DNA of 64,000 nucleotides from Inia geoffrensis (GCA_036417435.1 CM070910.1:19223501-19287500); one strand, 5' to 3'. Positions 1-11,132 are shown, counted from the first letter of the stretch. The notes: generated by a model not told the origin, from the letters alone. Program-made: numbers and translations.

Positions 1-100
1 GCTGATGCCAAGTAGAGCAGAGACAAGCTGTCCTCAGTGAGCCCCACCCAATTGCAGATTCATGAACTAAAGTAATTCTGTTATTTTAAGCCACTAAATT
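1..100 (+). mobile_element. 3' end of an old LTR (MaLR-like), partial
   Basis: The segment ends in a run of the type 'tgttattttaagccactaa', which resembles the 3' end of mammalian MaLR LTRs. The 5' part lies outside the window. The assignment rests on pattern memory of the family and is tentative; it runs directly into a MIR. Confidence 0.35.
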
Positions 101-196
101 TTAGGAAACTGAATTTTGCCTAAGATTACACAGATATTAAGAGGTAGCAAGTGAACTCTGAGGCAGATTTTCCAATTCCAAATCACGCTGTCTTTT
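101..196 (+). mobile_element. MIR SINE, 3' half
   Basis: The order 'aggaaactga', 'cctaagattacacagat', 'ggtagcaagtgaactc' follows the conserved core and 3' half of MIR (gaggaaactgag, gcccaaggtcacacagct, gtggcagagc). MIR is an ancient tRNA-derived SINE shared by all mammals. The copy is diverged and has no visible TSD. Confidence 0.6.
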
Positions 197-1309
197 CACA
201 ATTTCAAATTCAGAAAGTTGTCCTAAGCAAGAACGTCTTGAGTATAAGCCTGGCTCATTGTCACATTGTAAGTTGATTTCATCCCATCTCCAATCATTTG
301 AACCCAGGTGGCCTTCCACCCACCACATCTCAGAAGCAAACACCACCATGGGCAATGGCACCTATATCGACCTTGTTCTGCCTTTCCCATTATTTTCTTG
401 GCTCCTGAGTTAGGAATTTCTGTTTCTGCTCAGATCTCCTCATTTGGCTACCAGCTTAGACTGCCTTTCCTGACTTCTGAACCTGGACTAACCATGCAAC
501 AATAGTATTCCACTCATTAGGATATCCCTGAAGTTTCAGGTACTTACAAGCCCCTCTGTTAGTACTGGCCTGCTGAACTTTTAATATATCCCTAAACTCT
601 CCCCACCATCTCTTTCCATGGAATTAAGTAACTATAAATCCACACTTAGTAACATAATGTTGTAAAATGTAACTATGCTTCTCAAATGTAAACTAATGTT
701 AACTTCTGAGCCAAGGAAATTTTAATATGAAGCTTTAACCTTCAGGGCTGCTCACTTACATAGGCTCCTTCTAAGACTCTGGGAGGGGCTGTAACAATGG
801 ACTTATGGACTTTCTTCAATTAAATTTGCTAAGTACAATATATTTTCAACAACCTTGAATCTTCCCTTACTCCTGAGAGTGGCTTAGTCAAAATGGAGCA
901 CACACCAGAGCTCTTAACTTCTATTACTATATAGGAGTGGTTTTTGCATTAACTTAAAATCTTAAAACACTTTGAAAACAGCAAAGTTAAAACAGCTTAT
1001 TCATAGTAAGTTTAGAACTTTCTTCAATAGGAAAGTTTATTGGAGCTTCTCAAATTAAGGAATAAAATCAGGATTTCAGTAACCAAACACACAGGGGAAT
1101 CTTTCCCTTATCCCCCAATAATTACAAATTTAAGTGATATGCTACAACTAATGATATATTTAGAACATGCCAGTATTTGAGAACTCTTCTGTAATAGATC
1201 AGTTTGAGATGAGATCACTGTTTAGTTTCAGATACTATTTTGATGCTTTGCTTCAGTCATTTTAGAAAATGAGCTTGTCTCCAATTTAAACTGATAAAAT
1301 TGATAATTT
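197..1309. other. Unassigned AT-rich sequence
   Basis: I see no gene, RNA gene or named repeat. Open frames here (for example 308-505 plus and 137-361 minus) are short, lack recognisable domains and look like chance. Confidence 0.5.
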
Positions 1310-1527
1310 TTAAAGGTTAAACTATATGCACAGTATGTTTTAAAATATGTGTATATTTGTGTACAAACATCTATATGCCAAAAATATATAGTAAAGCAAT
1401 ATATCAAAAAGTTAACAGTAAATATCTCTTGGTGGTGAGATTATGGTTGATTTTTCTTTCCTTTATTTTAGAAATGTTTTATAGTAACTGTGGACTATGT
1501 TTATAATCAGAAATAAAAGATAAAAAT
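1310..1527 (+). mobile_element. Old L1 (L1M-type) 3' UTR end
   Basis: The pattern 'gttaacagt', 'atctcttggtggtgagatta', 'ttttagaaatgttttatagt' and a final 'ataatcagaaataaaaga' matches the 3' UTR and tail of old mammalian L1M elements. No coding part is present. Divergence is high and the boundaries are approximate. Confidence 0.55.
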
Positions 1528-2236
1528 TCATTGTCAAGAATCCCTTTTTTTTCAAGTGTTGGTCCAAATAAAATCATATTTGCATTTAGTTCAGGCTTCA
1601 TTATTCAGTTTGTTCCACAATTTGGATCAACTTTTGGTCCCTCGGTTATAAGGAGCCTTCCTAAGATCTACAAAAAAATATTAAGTAGAAACTTTTTGAA
1701 AGTGAAAATTATTTTTCTCTCACTTATGGCTATAAGTAGAAATGGGTAGGAATATATCACTTCAAAATTTTTTTAAAAAGCAGATTAAAAACAAAAGTGA
1801 TTATAAAACAATCTGAAGTTTAAGAAGCTAAGACAAATATTCTCATCAGTTGAATTAAATCACGAATTCATTTTCACTTAATGTTTTGACTTCCATTGGA
1901 TTTAAACATTTTCAAAATAGGGTGCTTCCTTCAAGAACTAGGTGATAAAATGAAGGAGTAATTCAACACTAATTAGGAGTCTGAATAAGTGAAATGGAAA
2001 AAATCCAGGAACATATGCAAGTATGATAAGCATTCGCATAAAGAGCAACTCAGAATAAGAAAAGAGGAAAAAAATAGAAGAGCTTAGTTGCTTAAAGAAG
2101 CTATTAAAGGTGATAAAGACAAAATTATTACCTTAGCCTCAGATATACTTAGAATATTGACCTAAACTCCCAATTTATAAATTACAACTTTGGTCTAAGA
2201 ATAAAGTGATGACAGCTAGAAAGAAAAAAAAAAATA
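1528..2236. other. Unassigned AT-rich sequence
   Basis: No supported feature. A 72-codon frame at 1531-1749 has no recognisable domain and the same AT-rich composition as its surroundings. Confidence 0.45.
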
Positions 2237-2341
2237 GTGAGAGGAGAGGAAGAGGAAGGAAGGAAGGAGGGAAGGAAGGAAGAAAGGAAGGGGAAGGGAA
2301 GGGAAGGGAGGGAAAGGAAGGGAAGGGAAGGGAGAAGAGGA
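2237..2341 (+). repeat. GGAA/GGGAA polypurine microsatellite
   Basis: About 105 bp of almost uninterrupted purines, built from interrupted ggaa units that shift to gggaa units toward the 3' end. The plus strand has almost no pyrimidine. GGAA is the ETS-factor core, and long purine mirror-type tracts can form triplex DNA; either role here is inference. The open frame through it (2237-2431) is an artefact of low complexity. Confidence 0.9.
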
Positions 2342-3799
2342 GGAAATTATCCTTATAATCTAAGTATCAGCTATACTACAATGAAGGCTTTGCAAATAGC
2401 CAAAAATAGCCAGAACATAGAGAAAATATAGTCTCATATAATAACTGAACTAAGATACAGACAGTATTCTCTGTGCATATTTAATTGCCCTAATTGAAAT
2501 AATATCAGTTAAAAATAAAGTGAAATTAACTTTTCAGAGATGGGAATGGTAAAGATATATTTTTACCTGATTCTAGACTCTATGAATTTGCAAGTAGCAA
2601 TTACCAAAGGTAAGTTAGAGAAGAAATATAAAAAGTAGTCTGGATCATTCTTAAAGCTCAAAGCTATTTGGAGTGACTGTAAATTACACCAAGTTAAAAT
2701 ATTTTAAAGAATTCCTTTGTCAATTAAATGTCATTAGCATTAGATAATTAAAGTAAGTTTACTCACACAATTAATAGATAGTTTTCTCTTTTTGTTTAAA
2801 TGATGAACTGGAATTTTTAAAATTTCCTTATTTCGAGAATCCTAAGCAATTTTTCTTTCCCCAGAGCTCTGCAGCCATTAATGCAAACTGAAGAAATGCA
2901 TTGGACTAGATTCTCTAAATTATAAATGACCACAGATGACTAGTTTAAAAGATAAGGTGCTTTTTAAAATTAGGAGGGGACCAAAATGCCCTCAGTTTCA
3001 TCCCTATTCATGAATATTATCACTGAACCATTGTTGATTTTTTAAAAGAAATATTTAGTATAGTAAGACAAATCCTTATGCCACAGAAATAAGTATAGCT
3101 GATACTTAGATCATGGAAATAATTGTTGCCAACGTATGATACAGAAATAAATGTAGATAAATATATACACATTTACTAATGTATTATAGTAATCACTGTC
3201 TCAAAAGGGATACGCAAAATTGTCAATTGAATAATATATCTGGAGAAATTAAATATTTAGTCGATTTAGAGGCAATCTCTTCCAAAATCAATACAAACAT
3301 TTAAGGTCTTCTTTGAAATCTGTAATAAGGAAAATATTATGTTTATCAGTACTCTTGAACCAAATTACAAAGTCATAAAACTTAGTATTTTAAGTTATGC
3401 TATGAAGTCTCCAGTGTTCTATAGTTAAGTCAATTTGTCCTTTTAAAAAAATACGGCTTTGGAAAGCATCATGTTGATTAAAATCACTTACTAGTTCAAA
3501 TTCCTCAGGTATTTTTTAATCTGTAAAATAGGAAAATAATATTGAATTTCTATAAAGAAATAGAAAAATGTGTGCAAGTCATGTGGTATAGTACCTGGCA
3601 CTTAATATTTCTGAAACAGTCAAAGCTTAAACTGAAAGAAAAATTATGAGTTTTTTAACATAGACTATGCTGATTCCTCAGAAGAAATTTTTTTTGCTAA
3701 TATTAAAAACTGTTTTTCTGTTTTACGATGGATATCTGAGCATATGTATTATTCTTTCTTACTTCCCATAATGCCATTGAAATAACACAAGAGATATAA
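2342..3799. other. Unassigned AT-rich sequence
   Basis: I recognise no gene or repeat family in this stretch. It is AT-rich with only short open frames. An undetected, very old repeat is possible. Confidence 0.45.
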
Positions 3800-4613
3800 A
3801 AATAAGAATGAATCCATGGTAGCACTAGGAACCTGGGAAGGGTGCCAGCAGCAGACCAGAATAGTGGGGAATTTCTAGAAGATATAGGCAGATGGGATCA
3901 GATTGATAGTAAAATCTGATAGAGCTGAACCTGTAGCACTGAAAATGCAGAAGAGAACAGTACTAAAGAAGTGTGTTCTTTCTTTTCAGAATCCAAGAAG
4001 AACACCAAGATCAAAGACAGCAGGGACTGGAAGCACAACCGGGTAGTGGAATGGTGAGCTCCAGTTGGATGGAAAGCTGAACTGCTGATTGTATCATGAC
4101 CCTCGGACTAAAGCCTCAAGAAAAGCTCTCTAAATAAAATAAAGGATCTGCCATAAGAAACTTCCAGAAGTTATTGGAGAAAAGACGAGTATCTCAGTGG
4201 TACTCCAGGTAACTTCTGGTTCCCTTAATAGATGTATGGCAGCCCATATATCTATTAAGCAAACTTTCCGGGTAATCTAGCAGGAATATCTTTCTGGTCA
4301 CAACCATGCACCCTCTCTCTACACAAAACTCCTCCATAAATTCATTCAAAGAAGAAAGTATTCACTAAATTTAAATTCACTCAGGGAAGGAATTATTTTA
4401 TTCACTTTTGTAGGGGAAACCATCTCTAGCTATCATTACGTACCAACCTCAGCCCTCAGTTATAAATATGAATACCACAGAAAAGCCAACAGTGTCAAAA
4501 CAGGTGTATAACAACCAAGGAACTAATATCTGAGGAAACAAAGCTCATATAAGAAATAGCAGATATCTTTAAAATAAATAGAATTCATAGAGATTTGAAA
4601 AGATTTGAAAAAC

Positions 4614-4616
<3 letters not shown>
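3800..4616 (+). mobile_element. Possible 5' part of an old L1
   Basis: Purine-rich text typical of the sense strand of the L1 5' region and ORF1 leads up to old L1 ORF2-like sequence resuming at 5882. Its position suggests one old L1 split by the later insertions at 4702-4817 and 4924-5870. No clear domain remains. Confidence 0.3.

Positions 4617-4659
<43 letters not shown>
4617..4659. repeat. (TA)n microsatellite
   Basis: About 43 bp of alternating TA, self-complementary and likely polymorphic in length. Confidence 0.95.
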
Positions 4660-4662
<3 letters not shown>

Positions 4663-4686
4663 TGCTTAAAAAAAGACACCCAAGAG

Positions 4687-4832
4687 CTTAAATTCTTAAT
4701 TATTTTTTTGGCTGCACCGCGTGGTTTGTGAGATCTTAATTCCCTGACCAGGGATTGAACCCACGCTCCCTGCATTGGAAGTGTGGAGTCTTAACCACTG
4801 GACTGCTGGGGAAGTCCCTTAAATTCTTAATT
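4687..4832. repeat. TSD pair of the CHR-1 SINE
   Basis: Perfect 15-bp direct repeats 4687-4701 and 4818-4832 bracket the SINE, the signature of L1-mediated target-primed insertion. Confidence 0.9.
4702..4817 (-). mobile_element. CHR-1-type tRNA-Glu SINE, minus strand
   Basis: On the minus strand it starts 'gggacttccccagcagtcca', contains 'gtggttaagactcc' (A-box region) and 'gggttcaatccctgg' (B-box region), and ends in an A-rich tail. It is about 115 bp, the short CHR form, and lacks the GC-rich 3' extension of the CHR-2 copies in this window. It is flanked by a perfect 15-bp TSD, 'cttaaattcttaatt', at 4687-4701 and 4818-4832. The insertion lies within presumed older L1 sequence. Confidence 0.9.
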
Positions 4833-4923
4833 TTTAACAAAATCCTGGAGTGGGGAAAGATAAAGGAAAATGAATGTTCTGTCTCTTTGAGGGGAAGTGA
4901 AGTGAGATATGGAGGCTATAGAT

Positions 4924-5870
4924 TTATTTATTGAAGCATATTGATTTACAATATTGTGTTAGTTTCGGGTATACAGCAAAATGATTCAGTTATACATTTT
5001 TTTCAACTTATTTTCCATTACAGGTTATTACAAGATACTGAATATAGTTCCCTGTATCATACAGTAAATCCTTGTTGCTAATCTACTTTATGTATAGTAG
5101 TTAGTATCTGTTAATTTCATACTCCTATTTTATCCTTCCCCCTCTTCCTTTCCCCTTTGGTAACCATAAGTTTGTGTTTTATGTCTGTGAGTCTGTTTCT
5201 GTTTTGTATAAAGATTAATTTGTATTATTTTTTAGATTCCACATATAAGTGACATCACATAATATTTGTCTTTCTCTGTCTGACTTACTTCACTTAGTAT
5301 GATATTCCCTAGTTGCTGCAAATGTTAATGTTTCATTCTTTTTCATGGCTGAGTAATATCCCATTGTGTGTGTGTGTGTGTGTGTGTGTGTATCATATCT
5401 TCTTAAAACAATCAACTGTTGATGGAAAATTGGGTTGTTTCCATGTCTTGGCTATTGTAAATAATGCTGTTATGAACACTTGGGTGTATGTATCTTTTCA
5501 AAGTAAAGTTTTCATCTTTTCTGGATATATGCCCAGGACTGGGATTGCTGGATTATATAGTAGCTCTATCTTTAACTTTTTAAAGGAACCTCCCTACTGT
5601 TTTCCATAGTGGCTGCACCAGTTTACATTCCCACCAACAGTGTAGGAGGGTTCCCTTTTCTCCACACCCTCTCCAGCATTTGTTATTTGTAGATTTTTTG
5701 ATGATAGTCATTCTGACAGGTGTGAGGTGATACCTCACTGCAGTTCTGATTTGCATTTCTCTAATAATTAGCGATATTGAGCATCTTTTCATGTGCCTGT
5801 TGGCCATCTATATGTCTTCTTTGGAGAAATGTCTATTTAGGTCTTCTGCTGATTTTTATTATTGGGTTGC
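4924..5870 (-). mobile_element. 5'-truncated L1, 3' end of ORF2 plus 3' UTR, minus strand
   Basis: Read on the minus strand, this holds the C-terminal part of L1 ORF2, including the cysteine-rich segment with [19 protein letters not shown] near 5640-5690, followed by an L1 3' UTR of a family different from the 8.2-kb copy. The 3' end is toward 4924. A perfect 11-bp repeat 'aggctatagat' at 4913-4923 and 5871-5881 flanks it exactly and is its TSD. The coding remnant is broken and non-functional. A (TG)n run lies inside. Confidence 0.88.
5365..5392 (+). repeat. (TG)n microsatellite
   Basis: 28 bp of alternating TG inside the minus-strand L1 fragment. It corresponds to a CA run in the L1 sense strand. 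Confidence 0.95.
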
Positions 5871-5881
5871 AGGCTATAGAT

Positions 5882-7910
5882 ATTGTTTTGAAATTGACAG
5901 GAAAACATAAGATAAATATGTTTATATAAATATATTCATTAGTGGAACTGAAATAAAAGAATAGTAAGACAGTTCTTGACTAGAGAATAAATGCAATGTA
6001 ATCAATCTGACCAAAAACATTAAAAAAGAAAATAATAAGAAATCATAAAATAATATGGCAGAAGAACTACATAATGTAAAAGTAATCACAATAAAAATAT
6101 GTAAATTAGATGTTATTAAAACAGAAACTTTCAGATTGGACCAACTATATGCAAGATACAAAAATAAATAAATAAAATGTAACAGAAAGGTGAGAAATGA
6201 AGACCTAGATGTACCCACAAGACATATATATCAACAACAATAATTTTAAAAGGAATAACAGCAATATATTAATAGCAAAGTAGGTTTATAGTAAAAAGGA
6301 TTATATGAATATGAAAGAGGATATAAAAAACATAATTTTTATCTAAATCAAATGTCAAAATATTAATAGATAAGCATCTACCTCAAAAGTCTAGGGGAAA
6401 AAATAGAGCAAAATGAAACGAAGGAATTTTGAAAAAGAACAAAAGAACAGAAAATTAATAAAATAGATGACATACCAAAATAAGCACAACAAAAATAAAA
6501 CCAACGGCAGACTTTAAAATAAATAGACAAAATGAACCAATCTCTTCCAGATGTGATCGAGGAAAAAAGCAATGAAAGAAAATAAAAGCACAAGTGAACC
6601 ACACTGGGTTCATCAAAGTGAGGGGTGAGAGATATAGTGATACATATACCGAAGATTTTTTTTAATAAAATACAATCTTATGACAAAACTTTAAAATCTA
6701 TATGGAACAGGAAATAATATGAATTTTCACAATGACCTAACAGGAGTTGAAAATTTTTTAATAGGTCAATAACCACAGAAGGAACTGAAAATAAAACTAA
6801 AGATTTATCTCCCTACAAAATATGCTAAGTTCGGGTGCCTTTCCAGGTAAATATTATCAAAGCTACAAGCTTTAAACAATAGTAAGAAATGAAAGTTAGT
6901 AAACTTTTTGTTTGATTCTAGAAAAGCATTCAAAACTGGTCACAAAACTGAAAAAAATGCAACACACGTGTGCATACACACACACACAATATACTAGGGA
7001 TGCTTATCTCTTATGAAAAACAAATGAAAATTCCTAAATATAATATATGAGCAAACAAAATACAGAAGAATATTAAAAGAATATATTATTTAATTACCAA
7101 CCTGGGTTGATTCTAGAAGTAAAAGAATCATTCAACATTAAAAAATGTATTAATGAGTCACTGTGTTAACTAATTACATGAACATCCTGACATGAGGAAA
7201 AAATCTTTAATAAATTTCAAGACTTATTCTTGAGTTTTAAAAATTAAACTGAGTTAAAGATAGGTGAAATTTCTCTTAAGTTGATGAATGGTACCTATCA
7301 AACACAAATTTTAAAATATTAAGACGTAAACACTGGAAAGATTTTAAACAAAACAAAGATACTTTTGTTTCTTTGTAGAAATGTAATTACATACTGTAAC
7401 TACAGTGTAATTATGTGGCATTGTTTACAGTCAATGCAAAAGACAAGAAAAGAAATTATTCATAGCCAATGCAACAAGACAATAAGAGACGAATCATTAA
7501 ATATTAGCTGGAAAGCAACAATAGTTATTTTATAGATTATGTGTGCTAGTTAATACCAGAGAAAACCTGCAAAACTAGTTAGAACTAAAAAGCACATAAT
7601 GTTGACCAGATACAAGATCATTCAACCAAAATCAATAGTTTTTCTAATAACCAATTAAGAAATGTTATGAAAAAACTCTAATTCACAAGTGATGTAGCAA
7701 ATCTAAAATTACTAGGAATAAACTGAATAAGAAATGTGCCAAACCTATATAAATGGGAACACAATATTATAAAATTATAGCTTAATTCTCAATGCTTTTT
7801 TTTTACTGAAATTTAACAGTTAGTGCTGAAATTAATTTTAAGAATAAGCAGATAATATAATTACAAAATATAAAGAATGAATAATAGGAATACAAAGCTA
7901 CACCTAGATC
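5882..7910 (+). mobile_element. Decayed old L1 (L1M-type), ORF2-derived
   Basis: A-rich sense-strand L1 pattern with recognisable stretches of an old ORF2. Near 6910-6950 there is an 'AFDKIQ'-like region ('gaaaagcattcaaaac'). Near 7120-7160 there is 'gttgattctagaagtaaaagaatcattcaacatta'-type text, as in the RT domain ahead of the catalytic core. Near 7640-7760 the pattern 'taaaattactaggaata' matches the post-core 'KYLGI' segment. No long frame survives. The L1 fragment at 4924-5870 inserted just upstream or within it. Confidence 0.5.
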
Positions 7911-7921
7911 AACAGAACTGC

Positions 7922-8100
7922 AGTACTGGCTGCCACATATTGAGAACTCACTATGTGCCAAACACTGCTCTAAATATTATTACACAGACACTCACTCATT
8001 TAATCCTCAAAATAGCTGTATGATTATTATCACCTTTTTAAGATGAGGAAATGAACCACGGAAAAGTTAAGTAACCTACCTAAAATCACACAGATAGCAC
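7922..8100 (+). mobile_element. MIR SINE
   Basis: Follows MIR end to end: 'attgagaactcactatgtgccaaacactgctctaa', 'actcatttaatcctcaaaatagc', 'aagatgaggaaatgaacca', 'ttaagtaacctacctaaaatcacacagatag' (each quoted in part). It is ancient and diverged. The full-length L1 inserted about 60 bp downstream. Confidence 0.8.
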
Positions 8101-8146
8101 TTTAAAAATCTATAGGATTGAGGAAAGTTGCTCAGTTTTCTCTCTT

Positions 8147-8162
8147 AAATAGCAACTGTCTC
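8147..8162 (+). repeat. 5' target-site duplication of the full-length L1
   Basis: 'aaatagcaactgtctc', repeated without a mismatch at 15329-15344 just after the L1 tail. It fixes the 5' boundary at 8163 and shows the L1 is full length. Confidence 0.95.
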
Positions 8163-8175
8163 GGGGGCTTCCGGG

Positions 8176-8185
8176 AAGATGGCGG
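8176..8185 (+). promoter_or_regulatory. YY1-type site at the L1 5' end
   Basis: 'aagatggcgg' matches the YY1 core (AAnATGGCG) at the usual place within the first 25 bases of an L1. In human L1 this position directs accurate start-site choice; the same role here is inference. Confidence 0.7.
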
Positions 8186-9284
8186 AAGAGTAAGACGCGG
8201 AGATCACCTTCCTCCCCACAGATACACCAGAAATACATCTACACATGGAACAATTCCTACAGAACACCTACTGAACGCTGGCAGAAGACCTCAGACCTCC
8301 CAAAAGGCAAGAAACTCCCCACGTACCTGGGTAGGGGAAAAGAAAAAAGAATAAATAGAGACAAAAGGATAGGGACAGGACCTGCACCAGTAGGAGGGAG
8401 CTGTTAAGGAGGAAAGGTTTACACACACTAGGAAGCCCCTTCGCGAGCGGAGACGAGGGTGGCGGAGGGGGAAAGCTTCGCAGCCGCGAAGGAGAGCACA
8501 GCAACAGGGGTGCGGAGGGCAAAGCGGAGAGATTCCCACACAGAGGATCGGGGCCGACCGGCACTCACCAGGCCGAGAGGCTGTCTGCGCACCCGCCGGG
8601 GCGGGCGGGGCTAGGAGTTGAGGCTCGGGCTTCGGTCAAGCGCAGGGAGAGAACTGGGGTTGGCGGCGTGAACACAGCCTGCAGGGGGTTACTGCACCAC
8701 AGCTAGTCGGGAGGGAGTCCGGAGAAAAGTCTGGAGCTGCCGAAGAGGCAAGAGACTTTTTCTTCCCTCTTTGTTTCCTGGTGCGCGAGGAGAGGGGATT
8801 AAGAACGCTGCTTAAAGGAGCTCCAGAGACGGGCGCGAGCCGCGGCTAAAAGCGTGGACCCCAGAGACGGGCATAAGACTCTAAGGCTGCTGCGGCCACC
8901 ACCAAGAAGCCTGTGTGTGAGCACAGGTTACTATCCACACCCCCCTTCCGGGGAGCCTGTCCAGCCCGCCACTGCCAGGGTCCCAGGATCCAGGGACAAC
9001 TTCCCCGGGAGAACGCACGGCACGCCCCAGGCTGGTGCAACGTCACGCCGGCCTCTGCCGCCGCAGGCCCGCCCCGCACGCCTGCCCCTCTCTCCCCTCG
9101 GCCTGAGCGCGCCAGAGCCCCCGAGTCAGAGGCTCCTTTAACCCTGTCCTGTCTGAGCAAAAAACAGACGCCCTCCAGCGACCTACACGCAGAGGCAGGG
9201 CCAAATCCAAAGCTGAGCCCCCTGGGAGCTGTGAGAACAAAGAAGAGAAAGGGAAATATCTCCCAGCAGCCTCAGAAGCAGCGG

Positions 9285-9368
9285 ATTAAAGCTCCACAAT
9301 AAATTTGATGTCTGTGAAATACATGAATTAAAGCTCCACAATCAATTTGATGTCTGTGAAATATATGA
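9285..9368 (+). repeat. 42-bp tandem duplication in the L1 5' UTR
   Basis: Two head-to-tail units, 9285-9326 and 9327-9368, each beginning 'attaaagctccacaat', differ at only two positions. Whether this is a subfamily feature or private to this copy cannot be told from one full-length copy, because the second L1 in the window lacks this region. Confidence 0.92.
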
Positions 9369-9469
9369 ATAGACAACAAATCACCCCAAAACGAAGAGGT
9401 GGACTTTGAGAGCAAGATTTATACTGTATAGCTTTGCTTCCACCATTTGTCCTAGGGTTCTATCCATCC

Positions 9470-9681
9470 GTTTTTTTTTTTTTTTTCTTAATATTTATTT
9501 TTTTATTTTAATAACTTTATTGTATTTTATCTTACTTTACTTTATTTTACTTTATCTTCTTTCTCTCTTTCTTTTTTTCATTCCTTCCCTCCTTCCTTTC
9601 TTCCTCCCTCCCTCCCTCTCTCCTTTCTTTCTTTCTACTTCTACTAATTCTTTCTTTCTACTTTTTCTCCCTTTCATTCTG
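9470..9681 (+). repeat. Pyrimidine-rich tract in the L1 5' UTR
   Basis: About 210 bp, mostly T with C, including ctttctttctt and cctccctccctcc units. It is a low-complexity tract between the CpG-rich and A/C-rich halves of the 5' UTR. The antisense strand is the purine strand. Confidence 0.85.
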
Positions 9682-10181
9682 AGACATGTGGATGAAAGGC
9701 TCTTGGTGCTGCAGCCAGGAGTCAGTGCTGTGCCTCTGAGGTGGGAGAGCCAACTTCAGGACACTGGCCTACAAGAGACCTCCCAGCTCCACATAATATC
9801 AAATGGTGAAAATCTCCCAGAGATCTCCATCTCAACACCATCACCCAGCTTCACTCAACGACCAGCAAGCTACAGTGCTGGACATCCTATGCCAAACAAC
9901 TAGCAAGACAGCAACACAACCCCACCCATTAGCAGAGAGGCTGCCTAAAATCATAATAAGTCCACAGACACCCAAAAACACACCACCAGACGTGGACCTG
10001 CCCACCAGAAAGACAAGATCCAGCCTCATCCACCAGAACACAGGCACTAGTCCCCTCCACCAGGAAGCCTACACAACCCACTGAACCAACCTTAGCCACT
10101 GGGGACAGACACCAAAAACCATGGGAACTACGAGCCTGCACCCTGCAAAAAGGAGACCCCAAACACAGTAAGATAGGCAAA

Positions 10182-11074
10182 ATGAGAAGACAGAAAATCA
10201 CACAGCAGATGAAGGAGCAAGGTAAAAACTCACCAGACCTAACAAATGAAGAGGAAATAGGCAGTCTACCTGAAAAAGAATTCAGAGTATTGATAGTAAA
10301 GACGACCCAAAATCTTGGAAATAGAATGGACAAAATGCAAGAAACATTTAACAAGGACCTAGAAGAACTAAAGAGCAAACAAACAACGATGAACAACACA
10401 ATAAATGAAATTAAATATACTCTACATGGGAACAATAGCAGAATGACTGAGGCAGAAGAACGGATAAGTGACCTGGAAGATAAAATAGTGGAAATAACTA
10501 CTGCAGAGCAGAATAAAGAAAAAACAATGAAAAGAACTGAGGACAGTCTCAGAGACCTCTGGGACAACATTAAACACACCAACATTTGAATTATAGGGGT
10601 CCCAGAAGAAGAAGAGAAAAAGAAAGGGACTGACAAGATATTTAAGAGATTATAGTTGAAAACTTCTCTAATATGGGAAAAGAAATAGCTAATCAAGTCC
10701 AGGAAGCACAGAGAGTCCCAGACAGGATAAATCCAAGGAGAAATACGCCAAGACACATATTAATCAAACTGTCAAAAATTAAATACAAAGACAACGTATT
10801 AAAAGCAGCAAGGGAAAAACAACAAATAACACACAGTGGAATCCCCATAAGTTTAAAAGCTGATCTTTCAACAGAAACTCTGCAATCCAGAAGGGACTGG
10901 CAGGACATATTTAAAGTGATGAAGGACAAAAACCTGCAACCAAGATTACTCTACCCAGCAAGGATCTCATTCAGAATTGATGGAGAAATTAAAACCTTTA
11001 CAGACAAGCAAAAGCTGAGAAAGTTCAGCACCACCAAACCAGCTTTACAACAACTGATAAAGGAACTTCTCTAG
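10182..11074 (+). pseudogene. L1 ORF1 (RNA-binding coiled-coil protein), disrupted
   Basis: ORF1 protein normally forms a trimer through an N-terminal coiled coil and coats L1 RNA in the cytoplasmic ribonucleoprotein using an RRM and a C-terminal domain. Here the ATG at 10182 follows the 5' UTR and opens a 135-codon frame rich in E, K and N, with heptad-like text (ISDLEDKIVEITTAEQNK) as in the coiled coil. It stops at TGA 10587-10589, where the second L1 in the window has a CGC arginine codon. A second lesion, loss of one base near 10643, shifts the frame. The rest continues to the TAA ending at 11074, with RRM/CTD text such as 'RISFRIDGEIKTF'. Full length would be close to 300 residues. Both lesions are clear by comparison with the 28.3-kb copy. 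ORF2 begins 58 bp downstream. Confidence 0.92.
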
Positions 11075-11132
11075 GCAAGAAGCATGAGAGAAGGAAAAGA
11101 CCTACAATAATGAACCCAAAACAATTAAGAAA

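Larger units (their letters stand above)
8163..10181 (+). promoter_or_regulatory. L1 5' UTR with internal promoter, CpG-rich first kilobase
   Basis: This is the L1 internal RNA polymerase II promoter region by position. A YY1-type site 'aagatggcgg' lies at 8176-8185, 13 bases from the element start, as in L1s whose start site is set by YY1. The first kilobase or so (8163 to about 9240) is by far the most GC- and CpG-rich tract in the window, for example near 8590-8620 and 9040-9120. Downstream come a 42-bp tandem repeat (9285-9368), a pyrimidine tract (about 9470-9681) and A/C-rich sequence up to the ORF1 start. The many overlapping open frames here on both strands follow from high GC and are not taken as genes. 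In mammals such CpGs are usually methylated; activity here is unknown. Confidence 0.8.

Noticed and set aside
2237..2431. A charged R/K/E/G-rich 64-codon frame
   Set aside because: It is the GGAA microsatellite read as codons.
5313..5807. Open frames around 5.3-5.8 kb on both strands
   Set aside because: They are reading frames of the minus-strand L1 ORF2 and 3' UTR fragment.
8846..9302. Overlapping open frames of 65-129 codons on both strands in the L1 5' UTR
   Set aside because: High GC makes stops rare. No homology or codon pattern, and the position is a known untranslated promoter.
9803..10084. 93-codon plus-strand frame just upstream of L1 ORF1
   Set aside because: It lies in the 5' UTR and I know no L1 protein matching it. 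It is A/C-rich with no recognisable domain.
9929..10756. A 275-codon minus-strand open frame antisense to the L1 5' UTR and ORF1
   Set aside because: The sense strand is A-rich coiled-coil coding DNA, so its complement is T-rich and poor in stops. The predicted protein is low-complexity S/F/L/V-rich with no known domain.
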